Below are positions 46,437 to 60,757 of a DNA stretch of 64,000 nucleotides, in pieces. Made by a program: the position numbers and the translations under genes. Source of the DNA: Copromyces sp. CBS 386.78. Lineage: Eukaryota > Ascomycota > Sordariomycetes > Sordariales > Sordariaceae. The notes beneath the pieces were generated by a model. That model did not search any database. It saw only the letters and a list, made by a program, of their open reading frames with translations, and had not been told where the DNA came from. Position 1 is the stretch's first letter, and each line of letters opens with the position of its first letter. The stretch covers positions 62,001 through 126,000 of the forward strand of contig MU839104.1 of the NCBI GenBank assembly GCA_030685235.1, in the 5' to 3' direction.

Positions 46437-49400
46437 CTCCCCCTTGATCCCAACGTTAAGAATTAATTCTCTTCAAACTGCCATAGGTATTGGAATCTTA
46501 TAAGCCGGTAAAACCTAATAGGAAAAAGGTCTCTACGGCCAATACCCTACAAAGATAACGAAAAATATGAGAAAACGTAATATTTTTAAAACGAAAATAT
46601 AAAAATAGAGCAAAACTCCCCTATTTAATATTGTACGTACAAACCGTTAACGCCGTTGAAAAGAATTCGTCGAAACGGTTCCGAAAACGTTAAAAAGTAT
46701 AAAAGAAAGTAGTATTTTAGTAGAGAAATATCTATAAATCGATTTTTAAAATTCCTTATATTAAGGAATTTCGTAGAAATTGAGAAGTTGCGACTTAGAC
46801 CGTCGGACCGTATATAACCGAAATTAGAAGTCGGTAAGTATATAAGAAGAACCGTTTAAATACTATAGTTATAGGGTTCGTATAAGTAGTTTAAAAGTAT
46901 TTTAAACCGAGGGTAAAAGTTTATTATTAGAGGCCTAGTATATCCTTAAATTTAATAAAGGTATTACGAAGTAGAGGTTTAGTAAAATTATTAGCAATTT
47001 ATTATTTAGTAGGAATATATTAAAGGTTTATTTCGCCGGAAGCCTATTTTTCCTTATAAAAGAATTTTTAAACTTCGATATATTTAATTTTAATATAGAA
47101 TTAAGGGTTTCTAGTTAACGTTAAAACTCCTTAATTATTTCCCTAAATAATTGTAGCCGTTAATAACTACTTTATATATAATTCCTATAGTAACTTCCGT
47201 AGTTAGATAGCTTCTTTTATAATTTGGGTTTGCCCTATAAATTCTATTTCGTAAGAGGAAAGGGTTATAATTGCCTACCTCTTAGAATTCTAATTAATAA
47301 TACTATTATTAATATTAAATATATATTTTAAAATAGATTTATATTTCTAAGTATTTTATACTTAGTTAGCGTCGGTAAAATTTATTAAGTCTTTTATTAT
47401 ATTTAAATAAATAAGGCAAAGGTTAATAATACTTTTAAAATACCGAAAAATGCGTTTAATAATAGTAATATAAATTTTGGTAGGCTTTATTATATAGCGG
47501 TTATAATAAGAGATTGGGAAGGCGATATTTAATTTTATATTTAATATTATATATATTAACGAGCCGATAGCGTTTACGTATTACAATTTAGCCTTTAGGT
47601 CGAATTCGAAGTCTTTTAAGGGTTTTAGAATTTTATTTATTTCTATTAAGGTAATTACTAATTTAGCGTCTTAATATTTAAAAGTACGAATAATTTTTTT
47701 AAAGTAGGCCCGTTAGTAAAGAAAGATAGTACGGTACTTATAATCCCTAATAATAACTATATTAAAGTAGAATAAATATAAATTAAAGTCGGATATTTTA
47801 AAGCGTTTATTAAGTGCGATTTTTAATTTACGGATTTTTTTTCGAGAGGGTCCGGCAATAAGTAGGTTATTTATATATATAATTATATAAAGATACCCTT
47901 TTATAAAGATTCCGTTGTTTATAGTTAGTAGTATAAAACCCTAATTACGTAGAAACGAAGAAAGTATTTAGTATTAAATTTAGGAGGACTATTTTAAATT
48001 GTATAGGGCCTTATTTAATCGATAGACTTTATTTAAGTCTTTAATAAAATTTGAAAGTTATTTAACGTAGATTTTTTTAATAATAGTATTATATAAAAAG
48101 GCGGTATATACATTTATTTATTCGAATTTTAAATTTTAAGTAACAGCGATAGCGAAAATAGTTTTATAGTTTATTAATTTAATTATAACCGTAAAAATTT
48201 TATTATAATTAATACCCTCCTATTATTCGAAGCCGCGGATAATTTAACGTACTTTATAGTGAAGGATTTCGTTATTAATACTTATTTTAATTCTATATAC
48301 TTATTTTCTAAATAAAATTTTTCGTCCTAATAGTTAGGGTATTAAAGATTAAATCCGATTATTTATTAAAAATTTATATTTATTACTTATAGTAGAATAT
48401 TATTTTATAGCGTAAGTATCTTTTATAGCCTATTTATAAATTTTAGATTTAAACGGGGCTTCGTCCTTATTTATAACGGTAATTATAATTACGAGTATAA
48501 TATAGAAATTAATTGTAGAAGCTTTAAATATAATTTCTTCGGGCTAAGTAGTAGTATAAGTATTTAGGCGTAATTTTAGGTATTTAGAATTAATGGTTTG
48601 GATATAGGTATTATTAGCTAAGTATAGGGCGCTTCTGATAACAATAGTATTAAGGACCGGTAATAATAGCGGGGCCAGAATTAAGGCTGGAATTAGAGTT
48701 AGAATCGGCTAAACCGGTAATAATAGTAGATTTAGTATTTTATTAAGTATATCCTATTAGTGCTTTTATAGCCTAGGAGTGCGGGGGGTATAAGGAATTT
48801 CTACGTTTAATATAGGCTCTTCAATATTTCCCCCTACCTATAATATAGTAGAAGAAATTCCTTTTAGATTATAGCCGGGAAAAGAAGGAATTATTGGTAG
48901 GCTAGCCTAGGTTCCGGGCTACTTATAGGCGGTTTAATTATTAATGTATATAGGTTATTCGTTAAAAATAGTATTATTAGTAATAAAGACCTTATTAGAA
49001 TTAGTAAATACAATATAATTATATAAATTATTATAATTAAGAAGTTTATAGTAAATATCCGGGGGAAATATTTTATTATAGTATTCGTAGTCCGGAATAT
49101 AATAATAACTATATAAGCCGAATATACGTAAGTAGGAGAAATTTAATTTATTACTATATTAGGCCTTATATACAATTCTACTAATAATAGAATTAAGGTA
49201 TTTATTTCTAATATAATTAACGGACTAGAGTAAATAGGGCTAGTATTTTAATAGTAAACCTATTTAGAATAAGAGGACGGTAATATATTCGAAAAGAATA
49301 CTATTTAATTTTTTTATAATATTATTTTACTAATATTATTTAATTATAGTATAATAAAAAATTATATTACGGTCGAAATATTATTATTTTAGGCAGTTAT

Positions 49401-51939
49401 TAATTTTTTTTTTATTCGATTTAAATAAATATTATAAATATACCGTTCCGGTCGCTCGATACTTTTAATTTATTTAGTGAATATACTAAATAAGTCGGAT
49501 TTATAAACGAGGGGAAAAACTTAATAGAATTAAGTAAAATCGTTTATAATAAATAATTAATAGTATTCTCCGTAAATGCTTTTATATTAAAACGGTCTAC
49601 TAATATCGAAGTAAATATATTCTAAAGGCTTTATACTATAACGGATTTTTCCTTTGTAGGGTATTTATTTAAAACGGCCAACTATATAATTCTTATATAT
49701 ATAGGCGGTCTTAACTAATATAATACCGGTTAATATTTTTTAAAGCTTTTTAATATTACGCTCGCCGAAGTAAATAAATTAATTATATCATATTTGTAAA
49801 TATTTATTAAATATATAATAAGTAGTAAAGACGCGTCGAACGTCCGGAGGGAGGGTAGACGTAGGTTAATTAAAATAATAAAGGCCGCCGGATTTTATAT
49901 TAGTAAACCTAATTTCGTTATTAAATATATTATAGAACCAACCTTCTTTCGAAATAGTAAAATTAAGGCCTTTCTTTTAGAAGGCCGAAATAGAAATAAG
50001 GTTATAAATAGTTTTAGGAATATAATAAGTATTTTCTAATAATAGGTAGCTCTATTTACTATTAATAATAGTAAATACTTTAAAAGTATTAATACTATTG
50101 GAAATAATTACGATATTCCTAATATTAAAAACCGGAGGGCCGTTATAAGGTCGTAAAGATATAAACCCCTTATTAATATATATTAGGTAGTATATAGTAC
50201 TTATATTTAAGACGAATAAATACTGAAGGTTATTAAAGAAAACGTTAAATTTACATTCTATAATTAATATAATAATTAAATTACTTAAAATAAAATAACT
50301 TAGGGGAATAACGGTAGGGTATTTTAAAACTATTATATCCGACGATTTAAAAAGAGAAATAAGGCTAGCATATTTAAACTAATTAAAAATCGTTAGATAA
50401 AGGACTTCCTAATCTCAATATTAGTACTTACGCGGACGTTCTTTATCGGTTTCGCTTATTAAGTCTTCTACCCTATAGTAGCCTAATATCGCTATAAATT
50501 TACTAGTAGATCGATTAGAATTCTTATATTTACTATTAATTTATTAAGTAGCTTCGTTAGAAAATTATTATAATATATATTTTCCGATTTTATTTTAATT
50601 AAATTTAGGGTATTACTTGTAGTACTATTCGTTATTATAAAATAGGATTTTATATACCGAATAAGGAGGCTAGGCGAAAATTTTAATCTTTTTCTTCTTA
50701 GTAACTTTAATTATAATAGCTTTAACTACGTATAATACTTTTTTTTCTTAATTAAATTTCTATTATTCTTCGGTACGGATAATTACTTTAATTATATCGT
50801 CGAAGCTGACCGCCGGGGAAATTTAATTATTAATAACCTTATAGACTGGAAGTAAATTATAATTTTATAAGTAAATTATAACGAAGAAGTTATATTTCTC
50901 GTTAAATCTTTAAAGGAATTTATAATTAAATAATAGTATTAGAATTATATAAATTTTATCTAACGTTAATAAATCGTCGGCTAATTAGCGGAATTAATCG
51001 GTATAATTATATATATTAATATAATTGGAAAGCGTAAAATTCTGAAATTTGTAGTAAAGGCGAATAAAATTAATAGAACCTTTAAGGTTAAAACGCTTTT
51101 AAAAAATATTAAATACCTATTTAATAATTTTAAACCTTTTAATTAATTTATCGGAAGTTTCAATAAATTTGCAACCTATAGAGTAGTAATAATAGGCGAT
51201 GAAAGTAATATATTTAGACTAGAGTTTGCACTATACTTATTACCGGACTTAAAACATTATATTAATTTCACCGTTAACTTTCTTAGGCGGAATATTTAAT
51301 TCGAAAAGTTCGCCTTCGCTAACTATACGAATATAATTTAAAATATCTCTCTTCTAGTATACCTAATTATCCGCGCCGCGGAGCTTAGTAATATTATTAG
51401 CTCTAATAAATAGGTTATTTATATTAGATATTATTAAATAAATACTTTAGCGACGAAGAATTAAATTTAGTAGGATAGCCGGAAGATTTACTAAAGGAGC
51501 GTTAAAGGAATTTCTACTAGAATTTACTAAAATTTTAAAATTTAACGAATTACTCTTAGAACTATTAGAATTCTAGGAGTTAAAATAGCTAGAAAAACTA
51601 TTAGAATTCTAATAACCGGGGGAATTCTATAGACTACTTATAAAATCCATAGAATGAGAAGTCTACGAATTGGATATTCGGGAAATTTAAATACTAGTAT
51701 GTAAATAACTTAAAAGAGTAATAATTCTAAAACCCTATAGATTAATAGGATTTAGTAGTAAAAGTAGTATAAAAAGTATAAACGGGGAAGAAATAGAGGA
51801 TAAAGAAATAATAGTAATAGGGACATAGGACGTATCGGGGGTAGAATCGCTAAACGTTCTTACAGCGTATATAGAACGGATTTTACGCGCGAAATAAAGG
51901 AAACTATAATAATTTAAATATTTAGTAACTATTACGGAT

Positions 51940-52237
51940 TGTTAGGTCGCTAAGGACCTGTCAGTTGGCTAGCCTCGTAGAGGCTCGAGGCGAGATATTG
52001 GAAGGCAGCGAGTCATTCCAGCTAGCGCCGCATCGTAGCGTCGGACAACGGCAATGCCGCTCCGGCCTCAGCTACTATAGGATTAAAGGAGTAATATTAT
52101 AAATAATTATTTCCGTTAATTCCGGAGTAGAGAAATTAAACTTCAATTTATCTCTTACTCTCCCCCCTAATTTAATTTCCCTACGTACTTACCCTATCCG
52201 TAATTACTTCGACTTACCTACTTCTACTATCCTAATA
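51940..52237 (+). repeat. Gypsy 5' LTR
   Basis: 298 bp. Its first ~140 bp is nearly free of RIP-type changes and GC-rich, while the second half is AT-rich. Confidence 0.92.
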
Positions 52238-55200
52238 TATTAAAGCTTCGACCCCTATAAGAATTAAATTAATACTAATAAAATATAAATATGTAATAGT
52301 CGTTCTATTTTCTAAACTACCCGCCGAAATTCGTATATTCGTTCTTATACTTCTTCTATAATATAAGATTATATTATTATACCGTTAGCCGCTAATACCC
52401 TTTTACTTTCCTCGCCGCTTAAAATTACCCCTTCCTAAAATTTTAATATTATTATCCTAACTATATCCCCCCTTTATCGCTAGCCTACTATCGAAGAAGT
52501 AAATAATAATAATAACGATAATAATTAGTCTTACTCCTTTAAAAAAATTTGTAATTATTTCGATTACTTCGAAATTAATATTTTTAAATATAAATATAAA
52601 TTTTTCGAAGTCCGCGTTAATATTATTTAATTTTTATTTTCCTACCTTCCGCCGTATATATTAATTCAAAATTAATATACTTTTATCAACTTATTAAAAA
52701 GTAATTAATATAGTAATTACCCTTCTATTCCTTTTAACTTCTGTTATAAGGATTATCTCTTTTATAATTAAATTCGCCTTTCTACTATATTTCCGCTTCC
52801 TACTATCGCTCCGCCAGTTATTATTTTTAAATCCCCCGTATCCTCCCGGCCTATTATAATTTCTTAATTATCTTCTTCCGATTACCGTCCTAAGTATAAT
52901 ACTATTAAATTTATAGGCGAGAATTATATTTAGCTTTATAATTATATTTATAATATCGATAATTATTATAAAAACTTCCTTAATACTTCTATTAACTATA
53001 TTATTAATTATATTAAAGGTAACCCTAAGAACGTTTAAATCTGCTATATCGCTAGCCTTAAAAAATAATTAAGTTACGACCTTATCCGTAACGAATTTAT
53101 ATAATTAGAGCTTTAAGACTTTTTAAAGAAGTAATTTAATACTAATATATAGAATATCGAACGTAATACTTTTATTAATTTTAAACGAATATACTAGGGC
53201 CCTATAGAATCCGTTTGCGATTTTTATAATTAATATTATACTAAAGAATTCAATTTATTTTATAAATAGTAAAAATACCCGTATATCGTTATTTAAATTA
53301 ATTACCTTCGTCCTTAGTTATAAAAAGGTATTTTAATAGTAGTAGGTATTAATATTTTAAATTAGGTAGTAGCGTACGTAGAACGGTTAAAGGGTTTCGA
53401 AATTAATTCCGAACTATTTGCGTAATATTATTAGTTTTAAATATCCTTTTCTAATTAATTATTATTGTTTTCTTTTCTTACTATTATTTTATTTTTTACT
53501 TCTATTCCTATTTTTAATTTTATTTCTACTAATTAGCCTACCGCCCGTCGTCCCTTTCCTCCCTTTATAATAAAACCTAATATTACTTATAATTATTATA
53601 GTTAATAAAATTATATTTATAGCCGTTATACTTAAGCGAAGCTGTATAGTACTTATTATAAATACGGTAATATTAATTATACTGTATCTATTTATATTAA
53701 GAAAGCTTATTTTAATTGCGGTTAAATTAGATATATAACGTATAATTATTTTTAAACTTTTAAAGCGCCGGCTTAAAGTACGAATATTAAATTAATTATA
53801 TTGGTAAGGATAATATCGGCCTAAGAAGGCGCGGGTATATCGTAATTAAATTTAAATACGAAATTATTAATAAAGATTTATAGGAATTAGCGGAAAATAT
53901 ATAAATTAATAAATTCTAATACGGAATTAAATTTTATTAAGAGGTATTTACTTCTAATAAATATTAAAATTAAATTTATAAACTACTATTTTATTAATTT
54001 CTCTCTTTAACCCGTCTCTATATAAAGTTCAATTACCTATTTTATTAAATTACGTAATTCTTATAATATTTAGCGGAAGTATAAAATTATATTTATTATC
54101 GTTAATTCCCCTAGTATTAATATTATTTTTAACTACCCCTAACTTTACGAATATAATTTTAAAATTAATTAGTTCCGAAGGAAATTCCGTTTCTATATTA
54201 AGGTTAGCGATTTGGATATAAGCTGGGAATTAATAAAGGAAGTTTATAAAGTTATAATTTACTTTTATAAACTACGTTAGGACTTTATTCTAATATTAGA
54301 TCTAAAGGAGGCGTTATAGGCCTTTCGGAACTTTAATCCCCCGCTATTTACTAATATTCCGTTCGAAGTATTTATATTAATTTAAATAGAATTTTCTACC
54401 CTATTTATCGACTTAGGTCTATCCGGTATTTATTTTAATATATCTACTACTATATTCTTTAATATACCTTTTAAAGTCTTTTGTATTACGTTAAATAGAG
54501 TTTATTTTTTGTTAGAACTTTTATTAGAATTAGTACTTCCGGTACTGCCCGAATTAGAAGAAGATATAGTATTTACTACCGCCGAACTAATAATTCCGCT
54601 TAAATACGAAGAATTCTAATAGGTATTCGAAGTATTAGCCGCCCCTTTACTATAGTATAACTATTTTAAATATTATATTAATTTGGAAAAAGGGATATCC
54701 GCGCTTTAAAGACCGATTTATACGTTTAATATTAAAGAATTAGAAATATTCCGGGAATAATTAGTAGAAGCGTTATATAAAGGATAAATTCGGCCTTCTA
54801 TTAGTCCGGTAAAGGCTTTTATTATTTTCGTTCCTAAGAAAAAAAGTAAATTAAAATTATATATTAATTACTAGGCGTTTAATAAAGTTATAAAGAAGAA
54901 CTATATAACGTTACCACTAATTAAGGAAATTTTAAACTAGTTAGCGTCGGTAAGGATCTTTATTAAATTAAATTTAAAAGACGCTTATTATTATATTTAT
55001 ATTAAATAGGGAAATAAGGAGAAAATAATATTTCGTACGAAATATAAGTATTATAAGTTTTTAATTATATTTATAAGGTTAATTAATATTCCGGCGACGT
55101 TTTAAATATATATTAATAATACTTTAGCAAAATTAATTAATACTACTTATATTATTTACTTTAATAATATTATAATTTATAGTAAAAATAAAAAAAATTA

Positions 55201-57929
55201 CCGTAAATATATTAAAGAAGTTTTTTAATAATTATACAAATATAACTTCTATATTAATTTAAATAAGTGCGAATTCTATATTTAAAAAGTATTATTCTTA
55301 AACTATATTATATTATTAGAGGGTATTTCGATAGACTTAGAGCGGGTAGAGGCAATTACGAATTAGGAAGCCCTAATAAGCGTTTATAATATTTAGGTTT
55401 TTTTAGGGTTTATTAATTTCTATTAATAGTTTATAATATTATATTTTAAAGTAATAGCGCCGTTAACAGAATTATTAAAGGAAGATAAATAACGGCTATT
55501 TAAATTATTAAATAAGGTGAAAGCGGCGTTCGAGGAATTAAAGCGGTTATTTTAAAAAGTATTTATATTAAGGTACTTCGATTTATTATTATTTATTTAA
55601 ATAGAAATGGACGCGACGGATTTCGTAATTAGAATAATATTAATATAATTATATAGTATTCGGTAGTATTTTATTATATTCTTTTCGAAGAAGAAATTGC
55701 CGGAGGAAATTCGGTATAGTATTGGAAATAAGGAATTATGAATTATTGTCGGGGCGTTAAAAGCGTAGAAGTAATATTTATTATATATAGACGAGCCGTT
55801 TTTAATAATTATAAATTATTTAAATTTTTAATATTTTTGGAATAAAAATAAGGTTAATACGAAATAAAGTCGTTAAGCGTTAGAATTAGCGGCGTATAAT
55901 TTTAGTATCGAATATTAAACGGGGAAATTAAATCCGGTAAACGGATTATTAAGGAAATTATAATTATATAAGGTAGTAGACGTATTAGGAAATAGCTATT
56001 TATTATTAAAGGTATTCGAAGAAGGAAAAATAAAGGGTAGGGTAATAAAGGAGGGTTTTATATTAAGAGGAGACGTTAGGAGAGTATTATTAATTAGGAA
56101 AGAGACGTAGAGGGTAATAGTAGAGCGGAAGGAGTAGAATAAAGACGGCGGAGAAGACGAATTAGTATAAGGATTAGAATAGAAGGATAATATTTAAAAA
56201 TAGAAAGGAAAGAAGTATAGAGAATATATTAACGAAAGCGAATTTAAGGAAATGTCGAAGAAGAGGGTAAAATTCGCAATCGAAGACGCTATTATAAAGA
56301 AAAGGAAGACGAACAGTATTATTATTAAGTAAATAAGTATATACGTTATTATTATAAGGGTAAAAAGGGAGGAAGAGCCGTTACCGCCATTAAATTAATA
56401 AATAGTAGAAATATAGAAGGAGGATCCGTTCGTTTTAGAGGAAACGTAGAAAGAATTAAGGAAGGGGTATAAAATAAAGAATTAGAAGATAGGGGAGAAT
56501 AGAATTTTATATTATAATTACTAAGTTTATATTTTAGAACGTTTATATATAGAGTTTTTATACGTTTATTATAATAATATTACTGCCGGCTACCTAGGAT
56601 AATAGAAAACCCTTAAGAAGATTAGTTAATTCTATTATTAGCCGATTATTACCGTCGACGTCGAAATATACGTATATTAATACTTAATTTACTAAAAAGC
56701 GAAACTATAAAATTACCGACTTTATAAACTTTTAATATCCTTATCTATTTTTACTATCCTTTAGTAAAATATTTTTTACGATTTTATTATTAAATTGCCG
56801 CCGTCGTATAACTTTATATTAAATTAGATTTATAAAACCGGTTTATTAAATTCGCTTTCTATATTTTAATATAGAAGATTATTAACGCTAAACAATTCGC
56901 TTATTTTTTTTAGTAGTACGTTTTTTAATAATTTGGTCTATCCGATTCTATTGTCTTCGACCGGGGTAATCTTTTTATAATTTTTTTTTAGAAAATTTGT
57001 TATGAGCTTTTGGAAATCCGACGCCGTTTTAATATTATATAGTATCTTTAGACGGACGGCTAGATTAAATACTAAAATTAAAATTTTAAATTTTATTTTC
57101 GTATCTTTTATAACCTAAAATAAAATAATTAGGTAGAGAAATTAGTATTAATATAATAAATATATAATAATTATTTCTATACTGCTATCGGGAAATTTCT
57201 ATTCGAATTGCTATTTGGGTATTATTTACGAAGGCCGGCCAATTTAAAGAGAAGCCGAAGAAACGTATTACTTAACGCTATTACCAATTATATTAAAGAA
57301 TTTATTTAGAATTGTATTAACGTTATTAAAATATTAAAGGCGGTTAACGAAAAATATACGAAATAGTATAATAAATCGCGTATAGCCAAGGAGTTCGAAG
57401 TAGGAAATTAAGTTCTTCTTAATATTAAAAATATTAAATAAAAATATTTAAATTGGAAATTATCGGATAAATTCTTAGGGCTTTTCTATATTACCGAAAT
57501 AATTAATAATAAAAAGATAATATATTACCTAAACTTCTCTAATTATTACTATATTTATTTAATATTCCCTATTACTTTATTAGAATTATATTATAGCGAT
57601 TTAATAATAGTAGCGCTTCGGAGCAAAGTAGTAAATATTAAAAGAGACGAAGAATAATACGAAATTAAAAAAATTGTAAAGTATATCGGCTTAGGAAAGA
57701 ATTAATAGTTTTAAATAAAGTAGAAAGGGTATTCGGAAAATAAGAATAAATAAATATTATAAAAGAATTTAAATTATTCGGAATTATTAATAGAATATAA
57801 GGAGTAGGAATAATAATAGAAGTATTCGAAAAGAAGCTTAAAAATTAGGGTAATAAGGATTAATTAGGTAGGTAATAAAAATATAAGCGCCGTCGCTACT
57901 ATTAGAAAGAAGTATTTAAAAGGGATATA

Positions 57930-58116
57930 AACCGTAAAGAGACGTAAATTGTAAAAAACGTAAACTATAGAAAATATAAGCTATTAAAATATAAATTATA
58001 GAAGGAATAAGCCGTAAAAAATGTAAATTATAAAAAATATTACCGTAGAAGAAATATAAGCCGTAGAAAACGTAAGCCGTAGAAAATATAAGTTGTAGAT
58101 AATATAAGCTATAGAA
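57930..58116. repeat. Degenerate 16-bp minisatellite inside the gypsy element
   Basis: About ten imperfect units of the form CCGTAGAAAACGTAAG, with C/T and G/A variants, lie downstream of pol. The 16-bp period is not a multiple of three, so it is unlikely to be a coding repeat. Confidence 0.6.
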
Positions 58117-59103
58117 TTATAAAATATTAGGGTTATAAAGGAAATAAAAAGAATTGGGAAATTAGAAAGATATATTAAAAAAAGTTAGGGCCGGCAAACT
58201 GAAGAGGATAGTAATATACCGGAGCCCGCTATTTTAAAAGCTATAATAACGAAAAGAAATTAAGGAAGGTAACGAATTAGGAGGTATAAAAGTATATTAA
58301 TAATTTCGTCCTCGACCTTTTTTTATTTAACTATATTTATTCCCCCTCCCCTTCTAAAAAAAGCTTAGACTATTAGGAAGAAGAATTAGTAGTACGAATA
58401 TCGATATAAGAGTCGAACCTATTATTTTAGAAATTATACCCCTACGTATAACTATCGCACTTATTAATAACTTTTATATTTAAATTTTTTTATAATTATC
58501 GACCGCTATTAATTTAATAGTAATAGTATTATAATTTTTAGCTGTAAGGGTACTAATAAAGATTAAAACGTTATTAATATAAGGTTAGAGGGAAGTAATC
58601 GGGGGTAATAAGCGTTAAATGTTTATATAAATAGTTAATACTAATTAAAAGATATTGTTAAAGGTAAGTGTAAGCGCGGCAGCCGTAAGGAATTTAAGTA
58701 TATTAATAATAGGGGTGGAATTAGTAGTAAGGGTAGCGCTAAAGAAATTAAAATTAAGAGTATTTACTACCTAAGGGGCTACCTAATTAAAATTAACGTC
58801 GCAAAACTTATACCGAACGTATTAAACTATTTTACAATTAGCTAATTCGCTAAATTCGCGAAGGAAAATATAAAGCTACTTATAAAGGGCGTAAATACCA
58901 GCGTAAAGTTTAACGGCGTATTAATAAAGGATTTTAATAATTATAATACTAGCGGGAATAGCCGCTCCGAATTCGATAATAATATATACCAATTCCTAAA
59001 AAGCGTAAACTAAATTGTAAAATACGGGAAGGAGGTTATAAAGGCGATTATTAATACCAATTTAATAGTAGTTCGAATATTACATAAGGCGGTTAATTAA
59101 AAA

Positions 59104-59509
59104 GAGGATGTCTATTCGTACTGTTGGAAACGTCTTGTCGCACTGTGGTCTAAAAGGGAAACCTTTAAGTAACTTATATAAATAAAGTCCGATGATAGTA
59201 AAAAGTAGCTCATAATTTTTGTAATTTTCTATAGTATTTTTGAGTATTCCTCCTGTATATATACCCCCTATATTAATGTTTCTTTTATAGAAAATGGGAT
59301 TTCCAAAGTTAGGAATATTAACCTATAAAGGCTATACCTTCTGGAGTCCGTGCGGAGGCATAACGATAGTAGTAAAATTAGATAAAATTCTAGAAGTGTA
59401 AATATATAATTTTCTTACTTATAAGCCTAGATTTCGCAAAGTTACACTTAGTTAACCTTTTAGATTATAGTGCGACAAGACGTTTCCAATAGTACGAATA
59501 GACATTCTC
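59104..59509. mobile_element. 406-bp non-autonomous TIR element (MITE-like) inside the gypsy element
   Basis: The ends are 54-bp inverted repeats starting GAG[GA]ATGTCTATTCGTAC and running through GGAAACGTCTTGTCGCAC. They differ at only five positions, all G/A. A perfect 8-bp duplication, ATTAAAAA, lies on both sides (59096-59103 and 59510-59517). The 8-bp duplication suggests the hAT superfamily, although the long TIRs are atypical. The interior has no coding capacity. Base composition is much less RIP-altered than the surrounding gypsy sequence. It is probably mobilised in trans by an unseen transposase. Confidence 0.8.
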
Positions 59510-60459
59510 ATTAAAAAAGTAAAAGAAAAAAAAAATTATGGTTAGAAATTAGAAGATTAAGAAGAAAAAAAGGGGATTTATAAATCGGAATATAAATATA
59601 TTTGGCTATTACTTCTATTATAGCGGTAATAGGGGTATTAAGAGGTAAGACTACTATAACGTTTATAATATCCTAAATAGATTAAGCGTAGGGGGCTTTA
59701 CGGATATTATTAAATAAAAAGTAAGAATAAAATTAACGGGATAAATAAAAGGGAGGATTTATTTAATATTAATATAGAGGGTAGCGAGCCAGTAAGTACG
59801 GAAAAGCTGCCAGTAAATAGTAGAGAGGGTAGCTATATCGTTAGTAATAATATACTAATTAACAATACGTATAGAGAAGAAAAGAAAAGAAGGGAGGAAG
59901 AAAGGGAAGGAGGATAGGTTTTTATAAAAGAATTAAGAAGGTATAATTAAAAGAATTCGAAGCGGGGCTAGGAATAAAATTAGGTAATTAAAAGGGTACG
60001 TAAGAAATAAAGACGGGAAGATAAGACGATAAGGGGTAAAAAATAAAATAAAAAAGCGGATAAAGGGCGAAGTTAAAAGTTAGGACGAAAGGGATTAAAT
60101 AGTAGTAAAAAATAAAGAAACGGAGAGAAGGAAATAGGATAATAGAAATTAAGAAGTAAGCTAAAAGGGTAAGTCGAAAATAGGATAAATAGGTAGGATA
60201 AAAAGAAGAAGGATTAATAAGGGGTAAGCTTTTAAAATTAAAAGCGGCGATATTATAATAAAGAGGAAGGTACGGCGTTCGGGGGTAGAAAAAGATTAAT
60301 ATAGCCGTAAGCGCCGGCTGATAATTTCGGCGATAAGCCGCTTCGAGTATAGAAGAAAACGGATTATAGGCGGAGGATTCGGCTACGGGGAAAGGATCGC
60401 TGGATTAGGGGTTTAAGTATAGAGGTTTCTAAGATAGAACCCTATAAAGGGGGGATTCG

Positions 60460-60757
60460 TATTAAATCGCTAAGGACTTATTAATTAGCTAGCTTCGTAA
60501 AGGTTCGGAACGAAATATTAGAAGGTAGCGAATTATTCTAATTAACGCCGTATTATAGCGTTGGATAATAGTAATACTGCTCCGGCTTTAGTTACTATAG
60601 GATTAAAGGAGTAATATTATAAATAATTATTTCCGTTAACTCCGGAATAGAGAAATTAAATTTCAATTTATCTCTTACTCTCCCCCCTAATTTGGCTTCC
60701 CTACGTATTTGCCCTGTCCGTAGTTACCTCGACCTACCTATTTCTACTATCCTAATA
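60460..60757 (+). repeat. Gypsy 3' LTR
   Basis: 298 bp, same length as the left copy. Its first half is heavily C-to-T/G-to-A mutated, and its last ~80 bp is less mutated than the left copy. Confidence 0.92.

Larger units (their letters stand above)
51940..60757 (+). mobile_element. Ty3/gypsy-type LTR retrotransposon nested in the copia element, RIP-inactivated
   Basis: Two 298-bp LTRs (51940-52237 and 60460-60757) are flanked by CGGAT duplications (51935-51939 and 60758-60762). The left starts TGTTAGGTCGC; the right starts TATTAAATCGC, its mutated form; a purine tract (AAAGGGGGGATTCG) precedes the right LTR. Plus-strand remnants in gag-pol order: a CCHC zinc knuckle at 53708-53734 with Cys-to-Tyr, His-to-Tyr and Gln-to-stop changes; reverse transcriptase near 54911-55000 (LPLIKEIL, then LNLKDAYYYIYIK); the active-site box YFNNIIIYSK at 55157-55186 with both Asp changed to Asn; and an RNase H start (MDATDFVI, about 55608). 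Roughly 2.7 kb of unexplained sequence follows pol. No open frame remains. Confidence 0.92.
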
